From positions 2,170,001-2,234,000 of the forward strand of contig NZ_JACOQK010000001.1 in assembly GCF_014297275.1 (NCBI RefSeq): DNA of 64,000 nucleotides, read 5' to 3'. Source of the stretch: Clostridium facile. Lineage in GTDB: Bacteria; Bacillota; Clostridia; Oscillospirales; Ruminococcaceae. Shown in pieces: positions 53,782 through 63,730 of the stretch (position 1 is its first letter; every line of letters starts with the position of its first letter). A program made the position numbers and the translations under genes. Below the pieces are notes generated by a model, which searched no databases, was not told where the DNA came from, and saw only the letters and a program-made list of their open reading frames with translations.

Positions 53782-54192
53782 ATTTACATGATAGTATTGA
53801 ATCTTGATAAGCAGTGACGATAATTTTTTATCCGCCTACCTTATTTTATAATTCCTTTCACTGTCGCAACGATAAAAACAGTTTTTACAGGGAATAATAG
53901 GTTCTATTGTAAACCGTGTGTTTTTATCTTATCTGTGAAATCCTAAAATTCAAAAAATAATTTATCAAGACAACCGCTGAGATTGTAGCATACATAGATC
54001 CTGGATGGGTCTGCTATTGACTTAGCTCAATGGACACTGAACATCATACACCCTACTATCCATAAACAGGTTCCATTAGATACCGGCAATCTGTCCAATT
54101 AACCATTGGTTTCTGTTCTATTTACTTTGCTCCGGTAAAGCTTCCTCTTCCTATCCTCCATAAAATTCGGGATTTCATTTAGATAGAAAAAG

Positions 54193-54236
54193 AAAGGATG
54201 TTACAAGCAAAATCCGCTGGTAACATCCTTTTTTAT
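54193..54236 (-). terminator. Terminator of the IMP dehydrogenase gene
   Basis: AAAGGATGTTAC pairs with GTAACATCCTTT across a 19-base loop with a T-run. Confidence 0.75.
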
Positions 54237-54248
54237 GATAAAATAATA

Positions 54249-55757
54249 TTATTTTACAGTAGTTGCGGTTTTTTCTTTTAATAGGACGTCATGCGCGCCA
54301 CCTTCTACAATACTGGTAGAGGATACCAGTGTCAATTTTGCTTTTTTCTGCAATTCTGGAATCGTCAACGCACCGCAGTTACACATCGTAGAGCTAACCT
54401 TTTTCAATGTCAAGCTCACATTATCCTTCAATGGACCAGCATATGGAACATAACAGTCCACTCCTTCTTCAAAGGAAAGCCCACCTTTTCCGCCTAAATC
54501 ATAACGCTGCCAGTTTCTAGCACGGTTGGAACCTTCGCCCCAATACTCTTTCATGTAGTTGCCATTAATGTTTACTTTATTGGTTGGGCTTTCGTCAAAA
54601 CGGGAGAAGTAACGACCCAACATCACGAAGTCCGCACCCATTGCCAAAGCCAAAGTAATGTGATAATCGTATACGATACCGCCATCCGAACAGATTGGCA
54701 CATAGATACCGGTTTTTTCATAATATTCATCACGAGCTTTTGCAACCTCAATGACTGCAGTAGCCTGTCCACGGCCAATTCCTTTGGTTTCACGGGTAAT
54801 ACAGATGGAGCCTCCACCAATACCAACTTTAACGAAGTCTGCCCCTGCTTCCGCCAGGAACAAGAAACCTTCACGGTCTACTACGTTACCTGCACCGATT
54901 TTAACAGTATCACCATATTTTTCCCGCACAAAATCAATGGTGCGTTTTTGCCATTCGGAGAAGCCTTCTGAGGAGTCAATACATAAAACGTCCGCACCAG
55001 CTTCTACCAAAGCAGGGATACGTTTTTCATAGTCACGGGTATTGACGCCGGCACCCACAACATAGCGTTTTTTGGCATCCAGTAATTCACGTGGATTTTC
55101 TTTGTGGGAAGCATAGTCTTTGCGGAATACAAAATACAATAATTTTTGGTTTTCATCAACGATAGGGAGGGAGTTTAATTTGTGGTCCCATATAATATTG
55201 TTTGCCTCTTTTAGGCTAGTGCCTTTGTCAGCGTAGATCAATTTTTCAAATGGCGTCATAAATTCGGACACTTTGGTATCCAAAGACATACGGCTCACAC
55301 GGTAATCCCTGCCAGTAACGACCCCTAACAGTTTTCCATGTGCAGTACCATCGTCTGTTACCGCAACAGTGGAGTGCCCTGTCTTTTCTTTTAAATCCAA
55401 GATATCCTGCAATGTTTTATCTGGCTGAATATTAGAAGAACTTACAACAAAGCCAGCTTTATAATCTTTTACACGTTTTACCATTGCAGCTTGATCCTCA
55501 ACGGTTTGAGCGCCATAAATAAAGGAAATACCGCCTTCAATTGCCAAGGCAATTGCCATTTTGTCATCCGAAACAGATTGCATAATTGCGGATACCATTG
55601 GGATGTTCATTGTAACCGCTGGTTCTTCCCCTTTTTTAAATTTGGTAACTGGTGTTTTTAGGCTGACGTTGTCAGGAATACACTCAGCAGAGGAATAACC
55701 TGGTACCAACAAGTATTCACTAAAGGTATGGGATGTTCCTTCGTAAAAATAAGCCAT
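54249..55757 (-). CDS. guaB: IMP dehydrogenase
   Basis: 502 residues: (beta/alpha)8 barrel interrupted by a CBS pair. Barrel motifs GADVLCIDSSEGFS, catalytic loop GGGSICITRETKGIGRGQ with the active Cys, GADFVMLG, and CBS-like segments around residues 95-220. Makes XMP from IMP with NAD+ for guanine nucleotides. The N-terminal MAYFYEGTSHTFSEYLLVPG differs from the common GuaB start, a variant seen in Clostridia. Preceded by a strong promoter. Confidence 0.92.
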   Translation of the reverse strand: MAYFYEGTSHTFSEYLLVPGYSSAECIPDNVSLKTPVTKFKKGEEPAVTMNIPMVSAIMQSVSDDKMAIALAIEGGISFIYGAQTVEDQAAMVKRVKDYKAGFVVSSSNIQPDKTLQDILDLKEKTGHSTVAVTDDGTAHGKLLGVVTGRDYRVSRMSLDTKVSEFMTPFEKLIYADKGTSLKEANNIIWDHKLNSLPIVDENQKLLYFVFRKDYASHKENPRELLDAKKRYVVGAGVNTRDYEKRIPALVEAGADVLCIDSSEGFSEWQKRTIDFVREKYGDTVKIGAGNVVDREGFLFLAEAGADFVKVGIGGGSICITRETKGIGRGQATAVIEVAKARDEYYEKTGIYVPICSDGGIVYDYHITLALAMGADFVMLGRYFSRFDESPTNKVNINGNYMKEYWGEGSNRARNWQRYDLGGKGGLSFEEGVDCYVPYAGPLKDNVSLTLKKVSSTMCNCGALTIPELQKKAKLTLVSSTSIVEGGAHDVLLKEKTATTVK

Positions 55758-55865
55758 AATCGTACTCTCCTTATCTTGAAATATAACCTTGTGGACAATG
55801 CCGGTAGAACCGACTGTACAGCAGAAAGTAAAAAATGTTATACTCTCCTAGGATAATTATTTTTT

Positions 55866-55894
55866 ATTATAAATCTTTATCCTTATAAAGTCAA
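55866..55894 (-). promoter_or_regulatory. Promoter of the IMP dehydrogenase gene
   Basis: -35 TTGACT (55889-55894), -10 TATAAT (55866-55871), 17-base spacer; leader of about 100 bases with no recognised riboswitch. Confidence 0.75.
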
Positions 55895-55971
55895 CGGTTG
55901 CAAACAAGAATTCCAATAAAATCAGACAAAAAAGACAAAATTGGACCAGTTACGCTCTTTCATGACAAAAG

Positions 55972-56004
55972 GAAAACAGGCCACCAAAAAGGCAGCCTGT
56001 TTTC
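55972..56004 (-). terminator. Terminator of htrA
   Basis: GAAAACAGG pairs with CCTGTTTTC around an AAAAAGG loop region. Confidence 0.6.
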
Positions 56005-56055
56005 GAGGGTAAAAAGAAGATTATATATGAAAAAGAAGATAGCAAAATAATTATA

Positions 56056-57615
56056 TTAGCTTGCGCTGGTTTCACCCAATGTTACAGTAACATTTAAGGT
56101 TTGGCCTAAACGGAACACCTCCAGGGTAACCTGGTCTCCAGCTGCATGTTTTGCCAATTCACTGGCAAGGATATCATAACTGGTCAGTTCGGTTCCATCC
56201 ATAGCGGTAATAATATCCCCACCTTGTATTCCAGCCTGACCAGCAGGAGAATTCTCCACCACGCTGGAAACAACCATTCCTTGTGGATAACCCATACTTT
56301 GCAGTACATCGGTAGTATATCTCATATCAATGGTAACGCCAAGGTAAGCGGCTTTTTTGCCTTCGTTATTGATTAATCGGTCACAAATTTCCACTACTTC
56401 GTTGGAAGGAATCGCAAAACCCATCCCTTCAAAACTAGTGGAGGAGCTAGAACTGCTCGCTAATTTCGCGCTGTTGATGCCAATCAGTTTCCCGGTACCG
56501 TCTACTAAAGCACCGCCAGAGTTACCAGGGTTAATTGCCGCATCTGTCTGGATTAAGCCCATACTCTGACCACTTTCCAAAGTCAAGGTACGATTCAAAC
56601 CACTGACAATTCCTTCGCTGACAGAGCCCATAAACTGTAAGCCACCTGGGTTACCAACCGCTACAGCAACCTGACCTACTTTGATTTGGTCAGAATCCGC
56701 GATTTCAATCGGTGTTAACCCTGTTTTATTAATTTTCAATACTGCAAGGTCCGCACCTGCGTCATATCCTACAATCGTAGCTTCTGTACCATCACTGTCG
56801 TTTTCATCCATATAAACATTGATTGTACCACTATCCTTTGCACCTTCTACCACATGGTAGTTGGTGATGATATAACCGTCTTCCCGGTAAATAACACCGG
56901 AGCCTTCAGAAGAACTCTGGGTTGATTGTCCAAAAAATCCACCAGCACTCTGATAACTAGCACGGATTCCTACCACGGATGGCAATACTTTATCCGCAAT
57001 TGCCTCTACAGAGGAATTATAGCTCTCATCAATATTCACATTGGTAGCCGGTGTGGAGCTATTGCTATTAGTAGGATTATTTCCTAATAGCAAGTAGGTC
57101 GTTCCACCTCCAACAGCCCCCCCAGCTAAAGCGCATATCAAAGCAATTGCCGCAATTTTAACTCCCCAGCCAGAGTGCGATTTTTGTTTTTTCTTCTGTT
57201 TCGATTCTGGGGTTGGAGTTACAATAGGGGAGATAGAATCCAAAAATTCTGTCTGTTGTGGATTTGATGTTGGGTTTCCTGATGGCTGCTGTGTTTGTGC
57301 CGCCTGTTGCTGTGCCATGTATTGATTATAATTGTAACCATAACCCTGATATGTTTGGGAACCTGTATTGGTATGGTCATGGTAAGTGGTTTGGTAGGAA
57401 GGGGAAACAGGGGTTGGGGGTTCCTGTTTTGGTATTGTACTGCCTTGACCTACCACCTGAGCAGAAGGTTCTGTAGACGCATCCTGGTTGGTTGGGGTAA
57501 CAGGTGTCGCCTGTTCTGCTGTGTTTTGTGCCCCTTCATGATAAGGGGAATTATTTGTTCTATCTCTATCAGGTTCGTTTGGTTCACCTGTCATAAAGTT
57601 TTTATTTTCATCCAT
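56056..57615 (-). CDS. HtrA/DegP-like membrane serine protease with PDZ domain
   Basis: 519 residues from the ATG at 57615. Long disordered Pro/Gln/Thr/Ser-rich cytoplasmic N-terminus (about 1-150), membrane helix (about 151-176), then the trypsin-like protease with His254 in TNYHVVEGA, Asp289 in GADLAVLKI and Ser366 in NPGNSGGALVD, and a single PDZ domain (about 430-515; GVTIDMRYT...GIQGGDIITAMDG). This is the Firmicutes HtrA/YyxA architecture: an extracellular quality-control protease. Start chosen for the GAAAGGGTAG site. Confidence 0.92.
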   Translation of the reverse strand: MDENKNFMTGEPNEPDRDRTNNSPYHEGAQNTAEQATPVTPTNQDASTEPSAQVVGQGSTIPKQEPPTPVSPSYQTTYHDHTNTGSQTYQGYGYNYNQYMAQQQAAQTQQPSGNPTSNPQQTEFLDSISPIVTPTPESKQKKKQKSHSGWGVKIAAIALICALAGGAVGGGTTYLLLGNNPTNSNSSTPATNVNIDESYNSSVEAIADKVLPSVVGIRASYQSAGGFFGQSTQSSSEGSGVIYREDGYIITNYHVVEGAKDSGTINVYMDENDSDGTEATIVGYDAGADLAVLKINKTGLTPIEIADSDQIKVGQVAVAVGNPGGLQFMGSVSEGIVSGLNRTLTLESGQSMGLIQTDAAINPGNSGGALVDGTGKLIGINSAKLASSSSSSTSFEGMGFAIPSNEVVEICDRLINNEGKKAAYLGVTIDMRYTTDVLQSMGYPQGMVVSSVVENSPAGQAGIQGGDIITAMDGTELTSYDILASELAKHAAGDQVTLEVFRLGQTLNVTVTLGETSAS

Positions 57616-57854
57616 ATTTGTCACTACCCTTTCTGTGATCTCCTGTTTGTAACTTCTTTTTTTGTCTATGTCTGTATTGTACCCTTGCAATGTGATGAAA
57701 AAGTGTTGAAGGAATGAAACTTCTTATAAAGTTATATGTATTTTGTTTGAATGTATTCCCGCAAAAACAGAATTTACAACAACATGACAAGGTGCTATAA
57801 TAAAACCATATCTATAATATAGAACTAAATACTATGGAAACGGAGATGTACTTT

Positions 57855-58397
57855 ATGGAATTACGTCAAGCCATTACAGAACGCCGCAGCGTCCGTAAAT
57901 TTACAGAGGACCCTGTAAGTAAACAAACGATCCATGAGCTGTTAGAACTTGCGTTACAAGCACCTTCCTGGAAAAACAGCCAGTGCTGGGAATACCTTGT
58001 GGTAGATGATCCAGCTACGAAGCAGTTTATGGCACAATCCATTCCAGAAACCAACCCCGCTTATAAATGCCTGTCTACGGCACCGTATGTAGTAGTTTGT
58101 ATCGCAGATCCTTCCAAAGTAGAAACTCCGCAGGGAAAACAATATTTTATGGCGGATGCCGCCACTTCCTTTTATGCCTTTTGGCTGGCATGCCATGATG
58201 CCGGTCTCGGTACGGTTGCCGCTGGCGAAATTATGGATGAGGACCCACTCAAGCAAGCACTGGGAATACCAATGGAAAAACACATCTATTGTATTGCCCC
58301 TGTCGGTGTTCCGCTTTACCAGCCAAAACAACGCCCAAGAGAAGAATTTAGCCAAAAAGTTTCGTTTGGACGATATGGCGAACCTTTTCAGGATTAA
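57855..58397 (+). CDS. Nitroreductase-family NAD(P)H-dependent oxidoreductase
   Basis: 180 residues from the ATG at 57855. Nitroreductase fold with FMN-contacting motif RRSVRKFTEDPV (about 10-21), APSWKNSQCWEYLVV, and GLGTVAAGEI near the FMN phosphate. Works as a flavoprotein reducing quinones, nitro or other electrophiles; substrate is not known. Start by the CGGAGATG ribosome site. Monocistronic. Confidence 0.9.
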   Translation: MELRQAITERRSVRKFTEDPVSKQTIHELLELALQAPSWKNSQCWEYLVVDDPATKQFMAQSIPETNPAYKCLSTAPYVVVCIADPSKVETPQGKQYFMADAATSFYAFWLACHDAGLGTVAAGEIMDEDPLKQALGIPMEKHIYCIAPVGVPLYQPKQRPREEFSQKVSFGRYGEPFQD

Positions 58398-58434
58398 TGG
58401 TCGCCCCTTTTTTCAGATTACAATAGGATAAGGA

Positions 58435-58460
58435 AAAACAGGCGCTGGTGCGCCTGTTTT
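58435..58460. terminator. Terminator between the nitroreductase and the small membrane gene
   Basis: AAAACAGGCGC pairs exactly with GCGCCTGTTTT around TGGT; acts in both directions. Confidence 0.85.
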
Positions 58461-58465
58461 CTGTT

Positions 58466-58714
58466 TTAAGCACCTTTGGTAAAATGAAATACAATGATAA
58501 TAATTTCAATTACTGCTGCCACAAGAAAAATAAGCCCCGTATTTCGGTACATCTTTGCTTCTTCTTCTGGCTTGCTGTCACGGTGGTATTTCTCATTCTG
58601 TTTCCGATACATCCTTAATAGCCATGCTGGTTTTCCAATTAAGACATACAAACCGAAGATGAAACAACCAATGAAAAGAACAATATCAATCCGAATATCA
58701 AAAAACCAATCCAT
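58466..58714 (-). CDS. Small two-helix membrane protein
   Basis: 82 residues. Membrane helices at about 11-30 and 58-78, cytoplasmic loop with basic and acidic residues (KQNEKYHRDSKPEEEAKMYR). Start behind AAAGGAG. Family not recognised (DUF3784-like small membrane protein possible). Confidence 0.65.
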   Translation of the reverse strand: MDWFFDIRIDIVLFIGCFIFGLYVLIGKPAWLLRMYRKQNEKYHRDSKPEEEAKMYRNTGLIFLVAAVIEIIIIVFHFTKGA

Positions 58715-58765
58715 TTTTTAAGCTCCTTTACGGTAATCGTCCACTATTTTGCAATACAAAAAGAG

Positions 58766-58788
58766 GCTCTTCACCCATTGTGAAGAGC
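58766..58788 (-). terminator. Terminator of tRNA-Pro
   Basis: GCTCTTCAC pairs with GTGAAGAGC, T-run on the minus side. Confidence 0.75.
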
Positions 58789-58796
58789 ACTCGTCA

Positions 58797-58873
58797 TGGT
58801 CTGAGTGACGGGACTTGAACCCACGGCCTCCACCACCCCAAGGTGGCGCGCTACCAAGCTGCGCTACACCCAG
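58797..58873 (-). tRNA. tRNA-Pro (GGG)
   Basis: 77 bases, starts CTGGGTGTAGCGCAG, anticodon GGG in CTTGGGGTG, encoded CCA. Different proline isoacceptor from that at 48585. Confidence 0.92.
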
Positions 58874-59097
58874 ATATTAAGTTTTATTATAGCATAGGGA
58901 TTCTGGCAAAGTCAAGGGGATTTTGTTACGCTTTTTCGGCGATGATAGCTGTTGCGATAATGTATAATGGTTGGAAAGAAAAAGATATTTTTTGTTGTAA
59001 AATAAAGTTCTGTTCCATTTATTATCAGGTGACACTGCCATTACCGCAGTTTATAGAGTATAAGTATTGAACAAAAACAGAATTTTTATAAAAACCA

Positions 59098-59125
59098 TTG
59101 GGTTTTTCCAGAAATATGGTATAAT
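59098..59125 (+). promoter_or_regulatory. Promoter of metG
   Basis: -35 TTGGGT and -10 TATAAT with a 16-base spacer. No T-box is visible before metG. The stretch 58874-59097 shows no gene. Confidence 0.55.
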
Positions 59126-59209
59126 AATTTTGATATATCTTTTTTATCCCCTAAGGATCATAGCCCTAGGAATATCATACGCCCCATTCGGCGGAAGGAG
59201 TTTTAGAAT

Positions 59210-61156
59210 ATGAAAGAAAAATACTATCTGACAACGGCAATTGCCTACGCTTCTAGAAAGCCTCATATAGGCAACACATATGAAATTGTATTGGCGGATG
59301 CAATCGCCCGCTTTAAACGCATGCAAGGATATGATGTGCATTTTTGTACCGGTACTGATGAGCATGGTCAAAAAGTAGAGGAGTTAGCGAAATCCGCTGG
59401 TATCTCTCCACAGCAATATGTAGACCAGGTTTCCGGGGAAATCAAACAGATCTGGGATTTGATGGGTTCCAGTTATGATACTTTTATCCGTACCACCGAC
59501 CCTTACCACGAAAAAGTAGTGCAAAAAATCTTTAAAAAATTATACGATAAAGGGGATATTTACAAAAGTGAATATGAAGGGATGTACTGCACCCCTTGTG
59601 AATCCTTTTGGACCCCAACCCAGCTGGTGGATGGAAAATGTCCTGACTGTGGCAGGGAAGTGGTTCCAACCAAAGAAGAAGCTTATTTCTTCCGTATGAG
59701 CAAATATCAGGATCGCTTAATGCAGTATATTCAGGACCACCCTGAATTTATTCAACCAAAATCCCGTGAAAATGAGATGGTCAACAACTTCTTAAAACCA
59801 GGGCTGCAAGACCTCTGTGTTTCCAGAACTTCCTTCAAATGGGGTATCCCTGTGGATTTTGATCCAAAACACGTGGTTTATGTATGGCTTGATGCTCTAA
59901 CCAACTATATTACCGCCTTAGGATATGACCCAGATGGCAGCAGTGAAACTTTCGAGAAATACTGGCCAGCCGATGTCCATATTATTGGAAAGGATATTCT
60001 CCGGTTCCATACCATTTACTGGCCAATCATGTTAATGGCGTTAGACCTCCCACTGCCAAAACAGATTTTTGGCCACCCATGGCTGTTATCTGGTCAGGAC
60101 AAAATGAGTAAATCTATCGGCAATGTCATTTATGCCGATGACCTTTCCCGTCAGTTCTCTATGGAAGCAGTCCGTTTTTACCTCTTAAGTGAAATGCCTT
60201 ACGCCCAGGATGGTAGCATTACCTACGAAAATGTCATTACAAGATATAACTCTGAATTGGCAAACACATTGGGCAATCTGGTAAACCGTACTGTCACCAT
60301 GGTAAACAAATATTTTGAAGGAAGCGTTTGTGAGCCTACCGCTAAAGAACCATTGGATGAGGAACTAGTTTCCGCTGCCAAAACAGCAAAAGAAAAGTTT
60401 ATTTCCTGTATGGAAGCATTCAAAACCTCCGACGCCATTGACGCCATTATGACTTTTGCCCGCCGTTGCAACAAATATATTGATGAAACCACTCCTTGGT
60501 CTTTGGCAAAAGAAGTATCCTCTATGCCTCGCTTGGGTACGGTATTGTACAATCTGTTAGAGGGTATTCGTTGGATTGCGGTAATGCTATCCCCATTCAT
60601 GCCGGATACTTCCAAAGAAATACTTGCCCAGATCAACAGCAGCTTAGATAGTTTGGATTCCCTAGAGGGATTCAACGGCATTCAAGTTGGTTCCAAAGTA
60701 GGTCAACCAAAAGCACTGTTTGCCCGTATTGACGAGGCAAAAAAACTGGCGGAAATCCAAGCGGAAATCGAAGCCGCTAAACCAAAAAAAGAAGCTCCGA
60801 AAAAACAGCAGAAAAAAGAAACAGTTCCAGGCGTCATTACAATTGATGATTTCGCAAAGGTACAGTTGTGCGTCGCACAAATTAAGGAATGCGTAAAAGT
60901 AGAAAAATCCGATAAATTATTAAAACTGCAATTGGACGATGGAGCAGCAGGACGCCAAGTTGTTTCTGGTATTGCCACTTGGTATAAACCAGAAGACTTA
61001 ATTGGCAAAAAAGTAATTATTGTTTCCAATTTAAAGCCAGCAAAACTGCGTGGTGTGGAAAGCCAGGGAATGATCCTTGCAGCAGATTGTTCCGAAAAAG
61101 AAGTAAAAGTACTGTTTGTGGATGAATCCATTCCATGCGGCGCAAAAATTAGATAA
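59210..61156 (+). CDS. metG: Methionyl-tRNA synthetase
   Basis: 648 residues. Class I signature region YASRKPHIGNTYE (HIGH-type) and the KMSKS loop DKMSKSIGNV (about 302-311), zinc-type CTPCESFW and CPDCGREV cysteines (about 130-155), anticodon helix-bundle and a C-terminal tRNA-binding domain (about 545-648; VQLCVAQIKECVKVEKSDKL). Charges tRNA-Met. Followed closely by tatD. Ribosome site CGGAAGGAG. Confidence 0.97.
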   Translation: MKEKYYLTTAIAYASRKPHIGNTYEIVLADAIARFKRMQGYDVHFCTGTDEHGQKVEELAKSAGISPQQYVDQVSGEIKQIWDLMGSSYDTFIRTTDPYHEKVVQKIFKKLYDKGDIYKSEYEGMYCTPCESFWTPTQLVDGKCPDCGREVVPTKEEAYFFRMSKYQDRLMQYIQDHPEFIQPKSRENEMVNNFLKPGLQDLCVSRTSFKWGIPVDFDPKHVVYVWLDALTNYITALGYDPDGSSETFEKYWPADVHIIGKDILRFHTIYWPIMLMALDLPLPKQIFGHPWLLSGQDKMSKSIGNVIYADDLSRQFSMEAVRFYLLSEMPYAQDGSITYENVITRYNSELANTLGNLVNRTVTMVNKYFEGSVCEPTAKEPLDEELVSAAKTAKEKFISCMEAFKTSDAIDAIMTFARRCNKYIDETTPWSLAKEVSSMPRLGTVLYNLLEGIRWIAVMLSPFMPDTSKEILAQINSSLDSLDSLEGFNGIQVGSKVGQPKALFARIDEAKKLAEIQAEIEAAKPKKEAPKKQQKKETVPGVITIDDFAKVQLCVAQIKECVKVEKSDKLLKLQLDDGAAGRQVVSGIATWYKPEDLIGKKVIIVSNLKPAKLRGVESQGMILAADCSEKEVKVLFVDESIPCGAKIR

Positions 61157-61158
61157 AC

Positions 61159-61191
61159 AAAAAAGGGCTAGTCCGCAGGCTGGTCCTTTTA
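61159..61191 (+). terminator. Hairpin between metG and tatD
   Basis: AAAAGGGCTAGTC pairs with GCTGGTCCTTTT around CGCAG; partial terminator or stabiliser. Confidence 0.6.
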
Positions 61192-61212
61192 TTCTCGTAA
61201 GAAGGTGATAAG

Positions 61213-61989
61213 ATGCAATTAACTGGTATTTTTGATTCCCATGCCCATTATGATGACCCAAAATTTGAGGAAGACCGGGAGGATTTGATTTCGTCCCTTT
61301 CCTCCAATGGTATCCGGGCAGTACTCAATGCTTCCAGCGATATGGAAACTTCCCGCAATAGTTTTCAGCTAGCACACCGATACCCTTTTTTCTGGTGCGC
61401 TGTTGGGGTGCATCCCCACGAAGCGGAAGGGGTTGCGGAAAACTATCTGGAAGAATTAACGCAAATGTCCCAGGATGACAAGGTAGTTGCCATAGGGGAA
61501 ATCGGATTGGATTATCATTATGACCTCAGTCCAAGGGATATCCAGAAAAACGTGTTCCGTCAACAGATGGAATTGGCAAAACAGTTACATCTTCCAGTGG
61601 TAATCCATTCCAGGGAAGCAACCCAGGATACTCTGGAAGTTTTAAACGAGTTTCCCGAAGTAACCGGTGTTATTCATTGTTTTAGCGGCAGTGCGGAAAC
61701 CGCGAAACAACTGCTAAATATGGGGTACTACATTGGATTTACCGGAGTGATTACCTTTAAAAATGCCAAAAAAACTGTTTCCGCGGCGGAAGTAGTCCCA
61801 TTGGACCGGATGTTGATTGAAACCGACTGCCCCTATATGGCGCCTGTCCCATGCAGAGGAAAGCGCTGCGATTCCACTATGCTGCCTTACACAGTGGAAA
61901 AACTGGCGGAAATCAAACAGGTTTCCCCGCAGGAATTGGTTGCCCACGCCAGAGAAAACACCTGCCGGTTATTTGGTATTTCATTATAA
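61213..61989 (+). CDS. tatD: TatD-family metal-dependent DNase
   Basis: 258 residues. TIM-barrel hydrolase with FDSHAHYDD (metal His pair), VGVHPHEA, EIGLDYHY, HSREA, IHCFSGS and ETDCPYMAPVP motifs, all expected for TatD. Metal-dependent 3' to 5' DNase. AAGAAGGTGA ribosome site. Typical partner of metG. Confidence 0.96.
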   Translation: MQLTGIFDSHAHYDDPKFEEDREDLISSLSSNGIRAVLNASSDMETSRNSFQLAHRYPFFWCAVGVHPHEAEGVAENYLEELTQMSQDDKVVAIGEIGLDYHYDLSPRDIQKNVFRQQMELAKQLHLPVVIHSREATQDTLEVLNEFPEVTGVIHCFSGSAETAKQLLNMGYYIGFTGVITFKNAKKTVSAAEVVPLDRMLIETDCPYMAPVPCRGKRCDSTMLPYTVEKLAEIKQVSPQELVAHARENTCRLFGISL

Positions 61990-62294
61990 TAGAAAGACAA
62001 ACCACAAAGGATACCTGCCAATAAGCTGGTGTTGTACGTCCACTTTAGAAGTAGTTACTTTCAGCTTACTTTCTACTAAATTTTTAGGAACAACTTTATT
62101 GTATACAAATAGATAAGCTACCACTTAACTACTAATTAACCTGTTGTGGAAATTTTTTCAATCAGTAATCGAACTGGGGTGTTTCAAGCTAGACCGTACA
62201 AAAAGAGGATTCCTTAACTTATTGAGGAATCCTCTTTTCTCGTTTATTATGCCAAATACAGTAATCATTTCCACCCAAATTATAGCACATAGAT
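61990..62294. other. Intergenic region with bidirectional terminator
   Basis: No gene. AAAAGAGGATTCCTTAA pairs with TTGAGGAATCCTCTTTT at 62201-62238, ending both tatD and the 62295 lipoprotein gene. Confidence 0.75.
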
Positions 62295-63479
62295 TTAGCA
62301 CTGATGGGTAATCATATCCCCAATAACAAGATATGCTCCCGTGGTCGCGTCCACAAAATACCGGACATGCTGCCCACTTTGGAATTTATCCAGGCTCTCC
62401 AAACTGATCTCATCCGACGTTAATGTAAATGTATCCACTACCCAAACCGGCTGTAAAATAACTTCTGTCGCATGCGGGGTATCCACCATTGGAAAATAAC
62501 AAAGTTCTACACGGTTTACCAGGGATTTTTGGTTTTTAAATGCTTTCGCCAGTCGTTGCGATACACTATCCAGCAATTCCTGTAATGAAATGACAGGCAC
62601 ATTCTCCTCTTTTAAGCGAGTATCATAAAACGCGAAGGATTGCCATCCCCGTACTCCATCCTTCGTAACAACCGCCGCTACCGTACTTCCATAACCATAA
62701 ATCGAATCTGTCATTTCGGACCGGCAATGAAAGTCCGAAAAAATGGGGACGCCATCCACCGAAACAGGATATTGGATAAAATATCCTTCCTCTATTTTCT
62801 TTCCATAAGAAAGGTCAATTTTTGTTGCCCGTACCATATTTTCATAGGTTAAGGGATATACTTTTGGGTTGAGATCCACTGTTAGCCCCAATTGGTTAAT
62901 GATATTGTTTACCTGCTCTACCGCATCCTGCCGTGATAAAGACTGCAAATCTCCCTCTGAAGCATAACGGGACAATGGGGGATAGTAGACGCCGTTTGCC
63001 TGCATTAAAAATCCATACGCTCCAGTACAACCATCCTGATCACTGGCATAATAAGAAGAATTCTCCCTGCTTACCGTAAATATCATGGTATCGTTTTTTA
63101 CAACATACTGCTGGTCCGTATCAGGTAAGTCTACCATTTCATCTTCCGGAGGAATACGTACTGTTACATCCTGCTGCCTTCCTGGATAAAAGGTATCAAT
63201 CCACAACTGGTGGTCCGGCAGATTCATAGTTGCATAATAGGTATTAAACTGTTGTGGGGATGGCACCTCAATTTCCACATCCCAAAAAGTATGGTCATCA
63301 TACTGTTTCCGGATATAATTGGGGTAATTGGAAAATTCTTCTGGATTTGTGGTGGATAAATCTACATCTGCATTTACTTCCAGGTAACTAAAATCCTGTG
63401 CCTGTTCTTTAGTATTGGGACATCCTGTAAAGGTCAAACAAGCCGTCAGAACGATACAAATTATCCAAAATTTCCTCAT
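62295..63479 (-). CDS. Lipoprotein of unknown function (DUF6034-like)
   Basis: 394 residues. Lipoprotein signal with the lipobox T-F-T-G-C (Cys20) after a hydrophobic run. Two related halves of beta-strand-rich YFDH-type sequence; a late region with VQYPVSVDGVPIFSDF and ATEVILQPVWVVDTFTL. Found in gut Firmicutes next to ABC transporter genes; here it sits upstream of the truncated ABC ATPase region. Function unknown. Good AGGTGG site. Confidence 0.65.
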   Translation of the reverse strand: MRKFWIICIVLTACLTFTGCPNTKEQAQDFSYLEVNADVDLSTTNPEEFSNYPNYIRKQYDDHTFWDVEIEVPSPQQFNTYYATMNLPDHQLWIDTFYPGRQQDVTVRIPPEDEMVDLPDTDQQYVVKNDTMIFTVSRENSSYYASDQDGCTGAYGFLMQANGVYYPPLSRYASEGDLQSLSRQDAVEQVNNIINQLGLTVDLNPKVYPLTYENMVRATKIDLSYGKKIEEGYFIQYPVSVDGVPIFSDFHCRSEMTDSIYGYGSTVAAVVTKDGVRGWQSFAFYDTRLKEENVPVISLQELLDSVSQRLAKAFKNQKSLVNRVELCYFPMVDTPHATEVILQPVWVVDTFTLTSDEISLESLDKFQSGQHVRYFVDATTGAYLVIGDMITHQC

Positions 63480-63670
63480 AATACCACCTCATTTACTCCA
63501 TGGAACTGTTATTTTAGCGAGTAATCAAAGTATTCACATCTATGTTCTACTTTTAGTATACAACGCAGGGTAGATGTTTTCAATCTATATTGTGGTTTTT
63601 TGTCGATTTTTATCACAATCAATCTCAAATCTAATGTTTAGTTTCATCTATCAATTGGTAATTTTACCAA

Positions 63671-63712
63671 AGAAATAGCCCTACCTTTTATATAAAAAGT
63701 AGAGCTATTTCT
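63671..63712 (-). terminator. Terminator of the ABC ATPase gene
   Basis: AGAAATAGC pairs with GCTATTTCT through interrupted pairs, near the end of the ABC gene. Confidence 0.65.
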
Positions 63713-63730
63713 TATTGGAAGAAAAACAAA

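Noticed and set aside
58874..59209. Possible T-box or SAM riboswitch upstream of metG
   Set aside because: No GGTGG T-box core, terminator or SAM-box pattern found; only a plain promoter.
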